Shown: positions 34,880 to 43,614 of the stretch, piece after piece
Layout of the letters: each line of letters starts with the position of its first letter
Numbering within the stretch: position 1 is the first letter of the stretch
Program-made: the position numbers and the translations under genes
Source of the DNA: Paraburkholderia saeva
Lineage (GTDB): Bacteria; Pseudomonadota; Gammaproteobacteria; Burkholderiales; Burkholderiaceae
DNA length: 64,000 nt
NCBI RefSeq assembly: GCF_907164555.1
Contig: NZ_CAJQZC010000009.1
Location: 62,001 to 126,000 of the forward strand
Direction: 5' to 3'
Notes under the pieces: model-generated
What the model saw: the letters and a program-made list of their open reading frames with translations, nothing else
Told to the model about the DNA's origin: nothing
Databases searched by the model: none

Positions 34880-36154
34880 ATGAGCGGAAGAAAGCGGTTA
34901 GCGGCAGGCGCGGGCGGCACGGCGAGCCTCCACCCCAGTGTATCCCCTCCATCGCAACGTCCTTCCGGCGCGAGCCCTTCGCCGGGTTTGACGCGATTGC
35001 GCAAGCTGATCCTGTGGGGCGCGGCGCTCGTGCTACTGCCGGCGGCCGTCGGTGCGGGCATCGTGTGGAAACTGTCGTCGCACGCGCAGCCGCATCCACA
35101 GGTCGTATACGGCGACGGTACGAACGGGCCCGCCGGCATGGCGCTCATTCCCGGCGGCCAGTTCCTGATGGGCAGCGATTACAAGATGGCGCAGGCCAAC
35201 GAACGCCCTGCGCACAGCGTGCGCGTCCATGCGTTCTGGATGGATCGCCATCACGTCACGAACGCCGAATTCCGCAAGTTCGTCGAAGCGACGCATTACG
35301 TCACGACCGCCGAAAGAAAGCCCGACTGGGAGACGCTCAAGCCCCAGTTGCCGCCTGATACGCCGCGTCCGCCGGACAGCGCGCTGGTGGCGGGCGCAAT
35401 GGTGTTTGTGGGCACGAACCAGCCGGTGCCGCTCGAAGACTATTCGCGCTGGTGGCGTTACGTGCCGGGCGCGAACTGGCGTCACCCGACGGGACCGGAC
35501 AGCACGATCGAAGGCAAGGACGATCACCCTGTCGTGCAGGTCTCCTACGAAGACGCCGAGGCATACGCCAAGTGGGCCGGCAAGCGCCTGCCGACCGAAG
35601 CCGAATGGGAATTCGCCGCGCGCGGCGGGCTCGAACAGGCAACCTATGCATGGGGCAACCAGTTCTCGCCGGAGGGCAAGCAGATGGCGAACGTCTGGCA
35701 GGGCCAGCAGCCGCAGGCATTCCCCGTCGTCAACCCGAAAGCCGGTGGCGCGCTTGGCACAAGCCCGGTGGGCAGCTTTCCGGCGAACGGCTACGGCCTT
35801 TCTGACATGACCGGCAACGCATGGCAATGGGTCGCCGACTGGTATCGCGCGGACCAGTTCCGTCGCGAAGCATCGACGGGTGGCGTGATCGACAATCCGC
35901 AAGGCCCGACCGATTCGTGGGACCCGGCAGACCCCGGCGTGCCCGTGAACGCGCCCAAACGCGTCACGCGCGGCGGCTCGTTCCTCTGCAACGAAGCGTA
36001 CTGCCTCAGCTATCGCCCGAGCGCACGGCGCGGCACGGACCCTTACAACAGCATGTCGCATCTCGGCTTCCGGCTCGTGATGGACGAAGACAAATGGACC
36101 GAGTTGCACAAGCGGCAACAGGTAGCCGGCCAGGCCGCGACACCGGGAGGTTAG
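34880..36154 (+). CDS. Formylglycine-generating enzyme (SUMF1/FGE family), membrane-anchored
   Basis: This 424-residue protein has an N-terminal cytoplasmic stretch, one transmembrane helix (~residues 41-62, LILWGAALVLLPAAVGAGIV) and a full FGE domain. Copper-binding/catalytic cysteines C370 and C375 are present in GGSFLCNEAYC, the pattern of genuine FGEs. FGE oxidises a cysteine of sulfatases to formylglycine. The arylsulfatase two genes downstream carries the target motif. An anchor helix would place the enzyme on the periplasmic side, unusual for bacterial FGEs. The start at 34880 fits (GGGA site); a later internal start would lose the anchor. Confidence 0.85.
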   Translation: MSGRKRLAAGAGGTASLHPSVSPPSQRPSGASPSPGLTRLRKLILWGAALVLLPAAVGAGIVWKLSSHAQPHPQVVYGDGTNGPAGMALIPGGQFLMGSDYKMAQANERPAHSVRVHAFWMDRHHVTNAEFRKFVEATHYVTTAERKPDWETLKPQLPPDTPRPPDSALVAGAMVFVGTNQPVPLEDYSRWWRYVPGANWRHPTGPDSTIEGKDDHPVVQVSYEDAEAYAKWAGKRLPTEAEWEFAARGGLEQATYAWGNQFSPEGKQMANVWQGQQPQAFPVVNPKAGGALGTSPVGSFPANGYGLSDMTGNAWQWVADWYRADQFRREASTGGVIDNPQGPTDSWDPADPGVPVNAPKRVTRGGSFLCNEAYCLSYRPSARRGTDPYNSMSHLGFRLVMDEDKWTELHKRQQVAGQAATPGG

Positions 36155-36218
36155 GCGCCTCTCCCCTGGCAGTAGATCGCATTCGCGTTTCGGATACACA
36201 ACATCAACGGGAGTCCGG

Positions 36219-37286
36219 ATGCAGTTGCCTTTTCGTCGGAGCGGAACGTGTCGTGCGTGGAGCGTAGCGGGCGTTGCGCTGCTGGTCTTTGCACTCGCAG
36301 GTTGCGCGGGTCAGGGCGCCTCGACAGGCGCGGCGGCGCCAGGTGCCGCGAGCGCGGCGAATGCCGCCACGGCGTTGCCTTCGTGGCGCGACGGCGTGGC
36401 AAAACAGAACATCGTGAAGTTCGTCAACGACGTCACGCGTGAAGGCTCGCCCACGTACGTCGCACCGGCCGACCGCATCGCCGTTTTCGATAATGACGGC
36501 ACGTTGTGGAGCGAACAGCCGGTCTACTTCCAGTTCGTGTTCCTGCTCGATCAGGTGAAGGCCGCCGCGCCCAGCCATCCGGAGTGGAAGAACAATCCCG
36601 CGTACAAGGCGCTTGTCGCGAAAGATTACGGCGCGCTCGCCAGCCAGCAAAAGGCGCTGATGCAACTGGTCGGCGTGGCGAACAGCGGCATGACCGTCGA
36701 CGAATACGACGAGACCATCCGCAAGTGGCTCGCCACGGCGCAGCATCCGAAGTTCAGGCGTCCCTATACCGAACTCGTCTATCAGCCGCAGCTGGAACTC
36801 CTTGCGTATCTGCGCGCGAACGGCTTCAAGACGTTCATCGTCTCGGGCGGCACGATCGAATTCATGCGGCCATGGGCAGAAAAGGTGTACGGCATTCCGC
36901 CCGAGCAGGTGATCGGCTCCAGCCAGCTCGTGCAGTTCGAAATGCGTGACGGCAAGCCCGTGCTCGTGCGCAGGCCGAAACTCGATTTTGTCGATGACGG
37001 TCCGGGCAAACCGGTCGGCATCTACCGCGACATCGGGCGCAAGCCGATTCTCGCGTTCGGCAATTCCGATGGCGACCTGCAGATGCTGCAGTACACGGCA
37101 TCGGGCGCGGGTCCGCATCTCGCGCTCCTCGTGCATCACGATGACGCGGTACGAGAATTCGCCTACGACCGTCAGTCGAAGGTCGGCAAGCTCGACAAGG
37201 CGTGGCATGAAGCCGTCACCGATGGCTGGACGGTCGTCAGCATGAAAGACGACTGGGCAACGATTTATCCGGCACCGAAGCAGTAG
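36219..37286 (+). CDS. HAD-superfamily phosphatase-like lipoprotein
   Basis: The protein has 355 residues. A lipobox LAGC (Cys29) makes it an outer- or inner-membrane lipoprotein. An Ala/Gly-rich linker precedes a HAD hydrolase domain with catalytic VFDNDGT (nucleophile D91, D93), a Ser-containing IVSGG motif II and a metal-binding GNSDGDLQM motif. All HAD motifs are present, so phosphatase activity is plausible. GGGAG five bases before the ATG decides the start. It sits between FGE and the arylsulfatase with a short gap on each side, indicating an operon. Confidence 0.82.
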   Translation: MQLPFRRSGTCRAWSVAGVALLVFALAGCAGQGASTGAAAPGAASAANAATALPSWRDGVAKQNIVKFVNDVTREGSPTYVAPADRIAVFDNDGTLWSEQPVYFQFVFLLDQVKAAAPSHPEWKNNPAYKALVAKDYGALASQQKALMQLVGVANSGMTVDEYDETIRKWLATAQHPKFRRPYTELVYQPQLELLAYLRANGFKTFIVSGGTIEFMRPWAEKVYGIPPEQVIGSSQLVQFEMRDGKPVLVRRPKLDFVDDGPGKPVGIYRDIGRKPILAFGNSDGDLQMLQYTASGAGPHLALLVHHDDAVREFAYDRQSKVGKLDKAWHEAVTDGWTVVSMKDDWATIYPAPKQ

Positions 37287-37406
37287 GCCATGCGTGTGCG
37301 GGTTGAAAAGCGGTGGGTATCAGGCTGTTCGCAGACATCGCGATCAAGGAGAAAGCGCTTACCAGGCGCACCGTTTGAGCTGTTGTAACTCCATTGGAGC
37401 AACACA

Positions 37407-39095
37407 ATGAAACTGTTCTCTGGAAAGGGGCGATACGCGATCGGGGCGTCGTTGTTCGCACTCGCCGTCGCCTTCGCGGTTATCGAGCCCCACGTTTCTG
37501 AAGCCCAGACCCAGACGCAGGGCACCGCCAAACCGGCACAGCCTGCGCCGAAACCCGCGCCCGCGGCTCAGAAAACCTCAAAGCCGAATATTCTCGTGAT
37601 CTTCGGCGATGACATCGGGCAGTCGAACATCAGTGCCTATACGCATGGCCTGATGGGTTACAGGACACCGAACATCGACCGCATCGCGAACGAAGGCATG
37701 ATGTTCACGGATTACTACGCCGAGAACAGTTGCACAGCGGGACGCTCATCGTTCATCACGGGGCAGACGCCGCTGCGCACCGGCCTGTCGAAGGTCGGCT
37801 TGCCGGGTGCGCCGGTCGGCCTGCAAAAAGGCGACATCACGATTGCCCAGGCGCTCAAGCCGCTCGGCTACGCGACCGGCCAGTTCGGCAAGAATCACCT
37901 TGGCGACAAGAACGAGTACCTGCCGACCAACCACGGCTTCGATGAGTTCTACGGCAACCTGTATCACCTGAACGCCGAGGAAGAACCGGAGCGTCCATAC
38001 TGGCCGAAGGACAAGAACGACCCGTATGTGAAGAACTTCTCGCCGCGCGGCGTGATTCACGCCACAGCCGACGGCAAGATCGACGATACAGGCCCGTTGA
38101 ATACCAAGCGGATGGAAACCATCGACGATGAAACCGGGCAGCACGCCGCCGATTTCATCCGCAAGCAGGTGAATTCGAACACGCCGTTCTTCGTCTGGAT
38201 GAACTTCACGCGCATGCACATCTACACGCACGTGCGCCCTGAGTTCCGCGGCAAGAGCGGCATGCCCGGCAACGAATACGCGGACGGCATGTGGGAACAC
38301 GACCAGGACGTCGGCAAGCTGCTCAAGCTGCTGGACGACCTGAAGATCACGCAGAACACGATCGTCGTCTACACCACGGACAACGGGCCGAACATGTTCA
38401 CGTGGCCGGACGCCGCGATGACACCGTTCCGCAGCGAAAAGGATTCCAACTGGGAAGGCGCGTTCCGCGTGCCGGCTATGGTGCGCTGGCCAGGTCACGT
38501 CAAGCCGGGTGAAGTTTCCAACCAGATGATTTCCGGGCTCGACTGGTTCCCGACGCTCGTGGCCGCCGCGGGCGATGCAGGCGTCAAGGACCGGCTCCTG
38601 AAGGGATGGGCACCCAAGGCGGGCAGTACGTCGTTCAAGGTCCACCTGGATGGCTATAACCAGTTACCGTTCATCACCGGACAGACGACGAAGGATCCAC
38701 GCAACGAGTTCTACTACTTCAACGACGATGGTGAACTCGTCGCCATGCGCTTCGATCAGGACGGCAACGCGTGGAAGGCCGTGTTCTGCGAGCAGCGCGC
38801 AAAGGGCAACCTGAATATCTGGCAGGATCCATTCGTGTGTCTGCGATTGCCGAAGATCTTCAACCTGCGCATGGATCCGTACGAACGTGCCGACGTCACG
38901 TCCGACCAGTACAACGACTGGCTCACGAAGAATGCCTATCTGACGGCGATTGCATCGATGAAGGCAACGGCTTTCCTGCAGACGTTCGTCACGTATCCAC
39001 CAAGCCAGCGTCCTGCCAGCTTTAGCGTGGATCAGGTGCGTCGCCAGGTCGATAAAAAGATCGACGAGTCGTTCAGGAAACGCGGACTCGAATAA
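37407..39095 (+). CDS. Arylsulfatase
   Basis: The 562-residue sulfatase has an N-terminal hydrophobic segment (LFALAVAFAVIEPHVSEA) consistent with a signal peptide or anchor. Metal-binding aspartates lie in VIFGDDIGQSN, and the formylglycine motif is C109-T-A-G-R113 (the CxAxR variant of CxPxR), followed by SSFITG. Later, FGKNHLGD provides the lysine/histidine of the active site, and TTDNGP provides further metal ligands. Cys rather than Ser at 109 makes it FGE-dependent, matching the FGE upstream. GGAG lies seven bases before the ATG. The physiological sulfate ester is unknown. Confidence 0.92.
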   Translation: MKLFSGKGRYAIGASLFALAVAFAVIEPHVSEAQTQTQGTAKPAQPAPKPAPAAQKTSKPNILVIFGDDIGQSNISAYTHGLMGYRTPNIDRIANEGMMFTDYYAENSCTAGRSSFITGQTPLRTGLSKVGLPGAPVGLQKGDITIAQALKPLGYATGQFGKNHLGDKNEYLPTNHGFDEFYGNLYHLNAEEEPERPYWPKDKNDPYVKNFSPRGVIHATADGKIDDTGPLNTKRMETIDDETGQHAADFIRKQVNSNTPFFVWMNFTRMHIYTHVRPEFRGKSGMPGNEYADGMWEHDQDVGKLLKLLDDLKITQNTIVVYTTDNGPNMFTWPDAAMTPFRSEKDSNWEGAFRVPAMVRWPGHVKPGEVSNQMISGLDWFPTLVAAAGDAGVKDRLLKGWAPKAGSTSFKVHLDGYNQLPFITGQTTKDPRNEFYYFNDDGELVAMRFDQDGNAWKAVFCEQRAKGNLNIWQDPFVCLRLPKIFNLRMDPYERADVTSDQYNDWLTKNAYLTAIASMKATAFLQTFVTYPPSQRPASFSVDQVRRQVDKKIDESFRKRGLE

Positions 39096-39203
39096 AGTAA
39101 AGTAGCTGTGTCCGCTGCGCCCACCGGCCTTCAGGCGGTGGGCGCCGTCGTTTTCAGCATCACCCTTTTCGAGGTGGATTCCCGCTTGCCGACCGACAAA
39201 CCG

Positions 39204-41837
39204 ATGACCTCCTCGCTGGCCGGCCGCGCCAAAACCCCACGTCGAGAACGGCGCGAACAGGAACGCGCGCAACGACGTGCCACGCCCGGTTCGAACGACA
39301 CGCAGGCGCCGTCCGGGCAATCTTTCACGCCGACGCTGCCCGTCGCATGGCCCGCGCTGCTGCTCTTCATCTCGGGTGCTGCCGCGCTCATCTATCAGGT
39401 GTTGTGGATCAAGCAACTGTCGCTTGTGGTTGGCGTCGAAGTGCAGGCCGTGACGACCGGCGTCAGTGCATTTTTCGCGGGGCTGGCGCTCGGCGGCTGG
39501 CTGTTCGGGCGGATCGCCGACCGCAGCACGCGTCCGCTTCGCCTCTATGCGCTGCTGGAAGCCGGCACGCTGTCCGTCGCCGTGACCAGCACGTTCGCGC
39601 TTGCGCACGCAGCGGCACCGTTCGCGATTCTGCAGAACCACGCCGGTCTGGTTGCGTGGGCCATTCCGTTTGCGCTCGTGGGCGTGCCCGCCGTGTTGAT
39701 GGGTGGAACGCTGCCTGTGTTGATGCGCTCGCTTGCGCCGCGCGAGGGCGACGTCGGCCGTGCGGGCGGGCGGCTGTATTCGGCCAATACGCTGGGTGCG
39801 ATCGTGGGCACGCTCGCCACGCCGTTCGTGCTCATTCCTTCGCTTGGCGTGCACGGCAGCGCGTGGGCCGCCGCCGTGCTGAACGGCATCGCGGGCGCCG
39901 GCGCGATTGTGCTCGCGCGTCGCAGGCACGCGGCCGTACCCGCTGTTTTGCCTTCGTCCGAACATAAAGACGCGCGCGGAAACATTGCGCAGCTACGTGG
40001 TTCGCGGCTCGCGCTTGCGCTGTATGCGGTGGCGGGCGGCATTGCGCTTGGCTACGAAGTGGTCTGGTCGCAGACCATCGTGCAGTTCATCAGCACGCGC
40101 AGTTTTGCGTTCGCAATCGTCCTCGCCACCTACCTGTGCGGTCTCGTACTGGGGAGCGCCATCGGTTCGCGTTACGTCGATCGCGCGCGCGATCCGTGGG
40201 GCGTCTTCGCGATCCTGATCGCCTCGGCGGGCGTAATCGCGGTGCTTGAAATTGCGGGCCTCGGCGGATGGCTGCTGCAAGGGCAGTCGATGGTGGCAGG
40301 TGTGGTGCTCGAATCGACCGGTAGCCTGCTCGCCGCCATGTGCGCGCGTTTTGCACTCGCGGGCGTGAGCATCGTTTTCATCCCGACGCTGCTGCTCGGC
40401 GCCGCGTTTCCGTTCGCGCTGCGCCTCGGCGTGAACGCGCGGCGCCTGGGTCGCGATGTCGGCGCTGTGGTCGCACTGAATACGGCGGGCGGCATCGCCG
40501 GCACCGTGATTGCAGGCTTCGTACTCGTGCCGGTGCTCGGTCTCGTGCGCGCGCTGGCAGCGCTCGCGATTGCCGCCGCGCTCGTGGGCGTCGTCGCAGC
40601 ATGGCGTGGCTCGCGCGGCATACCGGGCGCAACGCACGTCACGCGCTGGAGTATGGTGGTGCTTACCCTCGTCGCGATCGCAACGGGTGTGCTCACGCCA
40701 ACGGACCGCCTCGCATCGCTGCTCACTGCGGCGCGCGGCGGCACGCTTTCGCTCTACGAAGAAAGCGAGGGCGGCACGGTTGCCGTCGTCGAACAGTCAG
40801 CCGGCGAGCATACGTTCCGGCGTCTCTACATTCAGGGTGTGTCGAATTCCGGCGACGCGATGACGTCGCTGCGCTACATGCGTCTGCAGGCGCTGTTGCC
40901 GCTCATCATCCATCGCGATACACCGCACTCCGCGATGGTGATCGGCCTTGGAACCGGCATCACCGGGGGCGCCCTCCTCGCCTGGCCCGGTCTCGATCAG
41001 CGCGTCGTCGCGGAACTGCTTCCCGCTGTCAAACGCGCGGTGCCGCAGTTCAAGGGCAACTACAACCTGAGCACCGACCCGCGCATCGACATCCGCCTGC
41101 GCGACGGGCGCCGCGAGCTGCTGCGCAGCACGCAGCACTATGACCTGATTACGCTGGAACCGCCGCCGCCTTCGGCGGCTGGCGTCGTCAACCTGTACTC
41201 GACGAACTTCTACAGGCTCGCGGCATCGCGTCTTCAGGCCGGTGGCATCGTCGCGCAATGGCTGCCGTTGCCGACGCAAAATGAAGACGATACGCGCGCA
41301 CTCATCAAGAGCTTCGTGCAGGTGTTTCCCTACGCGTCGCTCTGGACAACCGAACTGCACGAGATGATGCTCGTCGGTTCGATGCAGCCGATGGAACTCG
41401 ACGCGACGCGCATTCAAGACCGCTTCAACCAGCCGCCGGTGGCCGCAGCGCTGCGCGAAGTCGGCATCAACTCGCCGGCGGCGTTGCTCAGCACATGGAT
41501 CACGGATCGCGCAGGCCTCGAGTATTACGCGGCCGATGCGAAGCCTGTGACCGACAACCACCCGCGCATCGAGTACGCCACGTGGGTACGCCGCGACGAT
41601 TTTCCGCAGACACTCACGCATCTGCTCGCGCTGCGCACCGAGCCGCCCTTGCGCAACGCCAGTGACGCCCTGCGCACGGCCATGCAACTCGAAAGCGGCA
41701 CGCTGCAGATGTTCTACGGCGCGGGCCTCGATGCGATACGTGGCGACCGCGACGCGTGGCAACGCGATATCAGCAACGTCATGCATGCGGACCCGGACAA
41801 TCCTTATTACCGCTGGTTCACCGGCGGCCCCGGCTGA
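39204..41837 (+). CDS. Fused multi-pass membrane/polyamine-synthase-like protein
   Basis: A basic N-terminus (AKTPRRERREQERAQRR) leads into about twelve hydrophobic segments from residue ~45 to ~510 (FISGAAALIYQVLWIKQLSL begins the first). A soluble Rossmann-type methyltransferase-like domain follows, with GLGTGITGGALLAWPG as the cofactor loop and DPRIDIRLRDGRREL. Fused MFS/spermidine-synthase proteins share this layout. The expected catalytic Asp of spermidine synthases is not evident (ITLEPPPPS at that place), so real polyamine synthesis is doubtful. I chose the ATG at 39204; the frame extends 32 residues to a GTG at 39108, and neither start has a strong ribosome site. Confidence 0.75.
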   Translation: MTSSLAGRAKTPRRERREQERAQRRATPGSNDTQAPSGQSFTPTLPVAWPALLLFISGAAALIYQVLWIKQLSLVVGVEVQAVTTGVSAFFAGLALGGWLFGRIADRSTRPLRLYALLEAGTLSVAVTSTFALAHAAAPFAILQNHAGLVAWAIPFALVGVPAVLMGGTLPVLMRSLAPREGDVGRAGGRLYSANTLGAIVGTLATPFVLIPSLGVHGSAWAAAVLNGIAGAGAIVLARRRHAAVPAVLPSSEHKDARGNIAQLRGSRLALALYAVAGGIALGYEVVWSQTIVQFISTRSFAFAIVLATYLCGLVLGSAIGSRYVDRARDPWGVFAILIASAGVIAVLEIAGLGGWLLQGQSMVAGVVLESTGSLLAAMCARFALAGVSIVFIPTLLLGAAFPFALRLGVNARRLGRDVGAVVALNTAGGIAGTVIAGFVLVPVLGLVRALAALAIAAALVGVVAAWRGSRGIPGATHVTRWSMVVLTLVAIATGVLTPTDRLASLLTAARGGTLSLYEESEGGTVAVVEQSAGEHTFRRLYIQGVSNSGDAMTSLRYMRLQALLPLIIHRDTPHSAMVIGLGTGITGGALLAWPGLDQRVVAELLPAVKRAVPQFKGNYNLSTDPRIDIRLRDGRRELLRSTQHYDLITLEPPPPSAAGVVNLYSTNFYRLAASRLQAGGIVAQWLPLPTQNEDDTRALIKSFVQVFPYASLWTTELHEMMLVGSMQPMELDATRIQDRFNQPPVAAALREVGINSPAALLSTWITDRAGLEYYAADAKPVTDNHPRIEYATWVRRDDFPQTLTHLLALRTEPPLRNASDALRTAMQLESGTLQMFYGAGLDAIRGDRDAWQRDISNVMHADPDNPYYRWFTGGPG

Positions 41838-41946
41838 CAGACGAAAACGTTTCGACACACATGCGGCGGCACTACTACGATAGAGTACGCACCGCACGGC
41901 TCGCGCGACAGGCGCAGCGCAGCACTAACCTGTTCTGGAGGGTAGC

Positions 41947-43053
41947 TTGAACCAACGCGATCCGATCGATATTGCCCGCATCCTGCTTGTGATCGTCATT
42001 CTGGTTGCACTGACGGTCGGCAGTATCTACGTACTGAGTCCGTTCATTCCGGGCCTGATCTGGGCGACGACGATCGTGGTCGCCACGTGGCCGCTGATGC
42101 TCGCCATCCAGCGACGCTGCGGTAACCGGCGGTGGATCGCCACGCTCGTAATGCTGCTGTGTCTGCTCTTCGTCATCGTGCTGCCCTTGTACCAGGCGAT
42201 CTCCACGCTTGCGTTGCATGCCAGCGAAATCATGGGGGCCATCAAGAGCCTGCCGAATTACGCATTGCCGCCGCCGCCCGACTGGATCCGCGAGATTCCG
42301 CTCGTCGGCGCACGCATCGGCACGGAATGGCAGGGACTTTCGGATGCGGGCCCGGGCGGCCTGCTGGCCAAGATTGAACCGTATGTGAGCATCGGCGCGC
42401 GCTGGATGTTCGGGCATGCCGCTGTGGTCGGCGTGTTCGTGATTCACATGTTCATCACGATCATCATTTCCGGCATTCTCTACATGAATGGCGAAGAGGC
42501 AGCGGCATTCATGGTGCGCTTTGCGAACCGTGTCGCCGCGCAACGCGGCGAAGGCGCAATCAAGCTCGCGGGCCTCGCGGTTCGCGCCGTGGCGCTCGGC
42601 ATCGTGGTCACGGCGGTTACGCAGTCCGCGCTGGGTGGTATCGGTTTATGGGTGGCAGGCGTGCCCGGCGCGGGGATCCTGACCGCCCTCATGCTGATGC
42701 TGTGTCTTGCGCAGATCGGGCCGCTTCTGCCGCTGCTCGGTTCCGTCGCGTGGCTCTTTTTCCACGCGTCGCATCTGGTCGCGATCCTGCTGCTCATCTG
42801 GTCGATCATGATCGCGATGCTCGACAATGTGCTGCGCCCCATGCTGATCAAGCGCGGCGTCAACCTTTCGATGCTGCTGATTCTCTCGGGCGTGCTGGGC
42901 GGGATGTTCGCGTTCGGCATCGTCGGCCTCTTCATGGGGCCGGTGATTCTCGCCGTCACGTCGACGCTGCTGAATGCGTGGATCAACGAAAAGCCGGTGC
43001 CGCCCGGCGTTCAGGGCGTCGACGATCCGGCTCACGTCAAAGGGGAAATCTAG
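41947..43053 (+). CDS. ydiK: AI-2E family transporter YdiK-like
   Basis: This 368-residue polytopic protein of the AI-2E/YhhT family has about seven hydrophobic segments, a long amphipathic middle (residues ~95-150) and the family-typical C-terminal LSMLLILSGVLGGMFAFGIVGLFMGPVILA. Its length and sequence resemble E. coli YdiK (about 370 residues). The start is TTG, supported by a GGAGG five bases upstream; no ATG or GTG offers a better site. Transport substrates of the family differ (small signals, ions), so none is asserted here. Confidence 0.85.
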   Translation: MNQRDPIDIARILLVIVILVALTVGSIYVLSPFIPGLIWATTIVVATWPLMLAIQRRCGNRRWIATLVMLLCLLFVIVLPLYQAISTLALHASEIMGAIKSLPNYALPPPPDWIREIPLVGARIGTEWQGLSDAGPGGLLAKIEPYVSIGARWMFGHAAVVGVFVIHMFITIIISGILYMNGEEAAAFMVRFANRVAAQRGEGAIKLAGLAVRAVALGIVVTAVTQSALGGIGLWVAGVPGAGILTALMLMLCLAQIGPLLPLLGSVAWLFFHASHLVAILLLIWSIMIAMLDNVLRPMLIKRGVNLSMLLILSGVLGGMFAFGIVGLFMGPVILAVTSTLLNAWINEKPVPPGVQGVDDPAHVKGEI

Positions 43054-43097
43054 CGCGCGGACGGGACGGGCGCCACGCCTGTCGCGTTCGAACGGCC

Positions 43098-43583
43098 TTA
43101 CGCGTAGCGCAGGTGTTCGTCCTTGAGCTCGGGCGAAGCAGCGATCGCCGCTTCGAGTTTTCTGCTGAGTGTGTCGGCATGGCGGATACCGGGCAGACGA
43201 CGCATCGGGCGCCTTCCGTCGCCGGTGTCGAGCACGATCGAACCGGTACCGAACGCGCGCTGCCAGCGCGGATACACCACCGACACAGTGCGGATACGCG
43301 CGAGTTCGAGACTCGACGTACGCCGGCTGAAAATGCCCTGCGTCCACGTAATCCGCTCGGTATCGATGACAATTTCTGTCGACGCTGTCTTCAGAAACGG
43401 CATCGCAACGCCGATCATGATCGCGGCGGCCTGAACCAGCACGAGCGGCCACTGAAAGGGAAAATCGCCTGCCGTCACCAGATCGATCACGCCCACCAGC
43501 GCCATGACAACGCCGCCCTTCAGAAAGGCCGGGATATTGATGACCTGTGAAGGCGTGCCGCTGTAAATCACCTGCCTCGCCAT
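43098..43583 (-). CDS. PH-domain membrane protein (bacterial PH, YdbS/YdbT type)
   Basis: The protein has 161 residues. Two hydrophobic segments lie near the N-terminus (FLKGGVVMALVGVIDLV and WPLVLVQAAAIMIGVAMPFL), followed by a bPH domain in residues ~68-150 (TERITWTQGIFSRRTSSLELARIRTVSVVYP, GTGSIVLDTGDG). The family function is undefined. It is convergent with ydiK (44 bp between stops) and lies 31 bp downstream of dinB's stop on the same strand. Confidence 0.8.
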   Translation of the reverse strand: MARQVIYSGTPSQVINIPAFLKGGVVMALVGVIDLVTAGDFPFQWPLVLVQAAAIMIGVAMPFLKTASTEIVIDTERITWTQGIFSRRTSSLELARIRTVSVVYPRWQRAFGTGSIVLDTGDGRRPMRRLPGIRHADTLSRKLEAAIAASPELKDEHLRYA

Positions 43584-43614
43584 CGCGTGTGTCCTGTTCG
43601 ATGCCCGCTATTGA

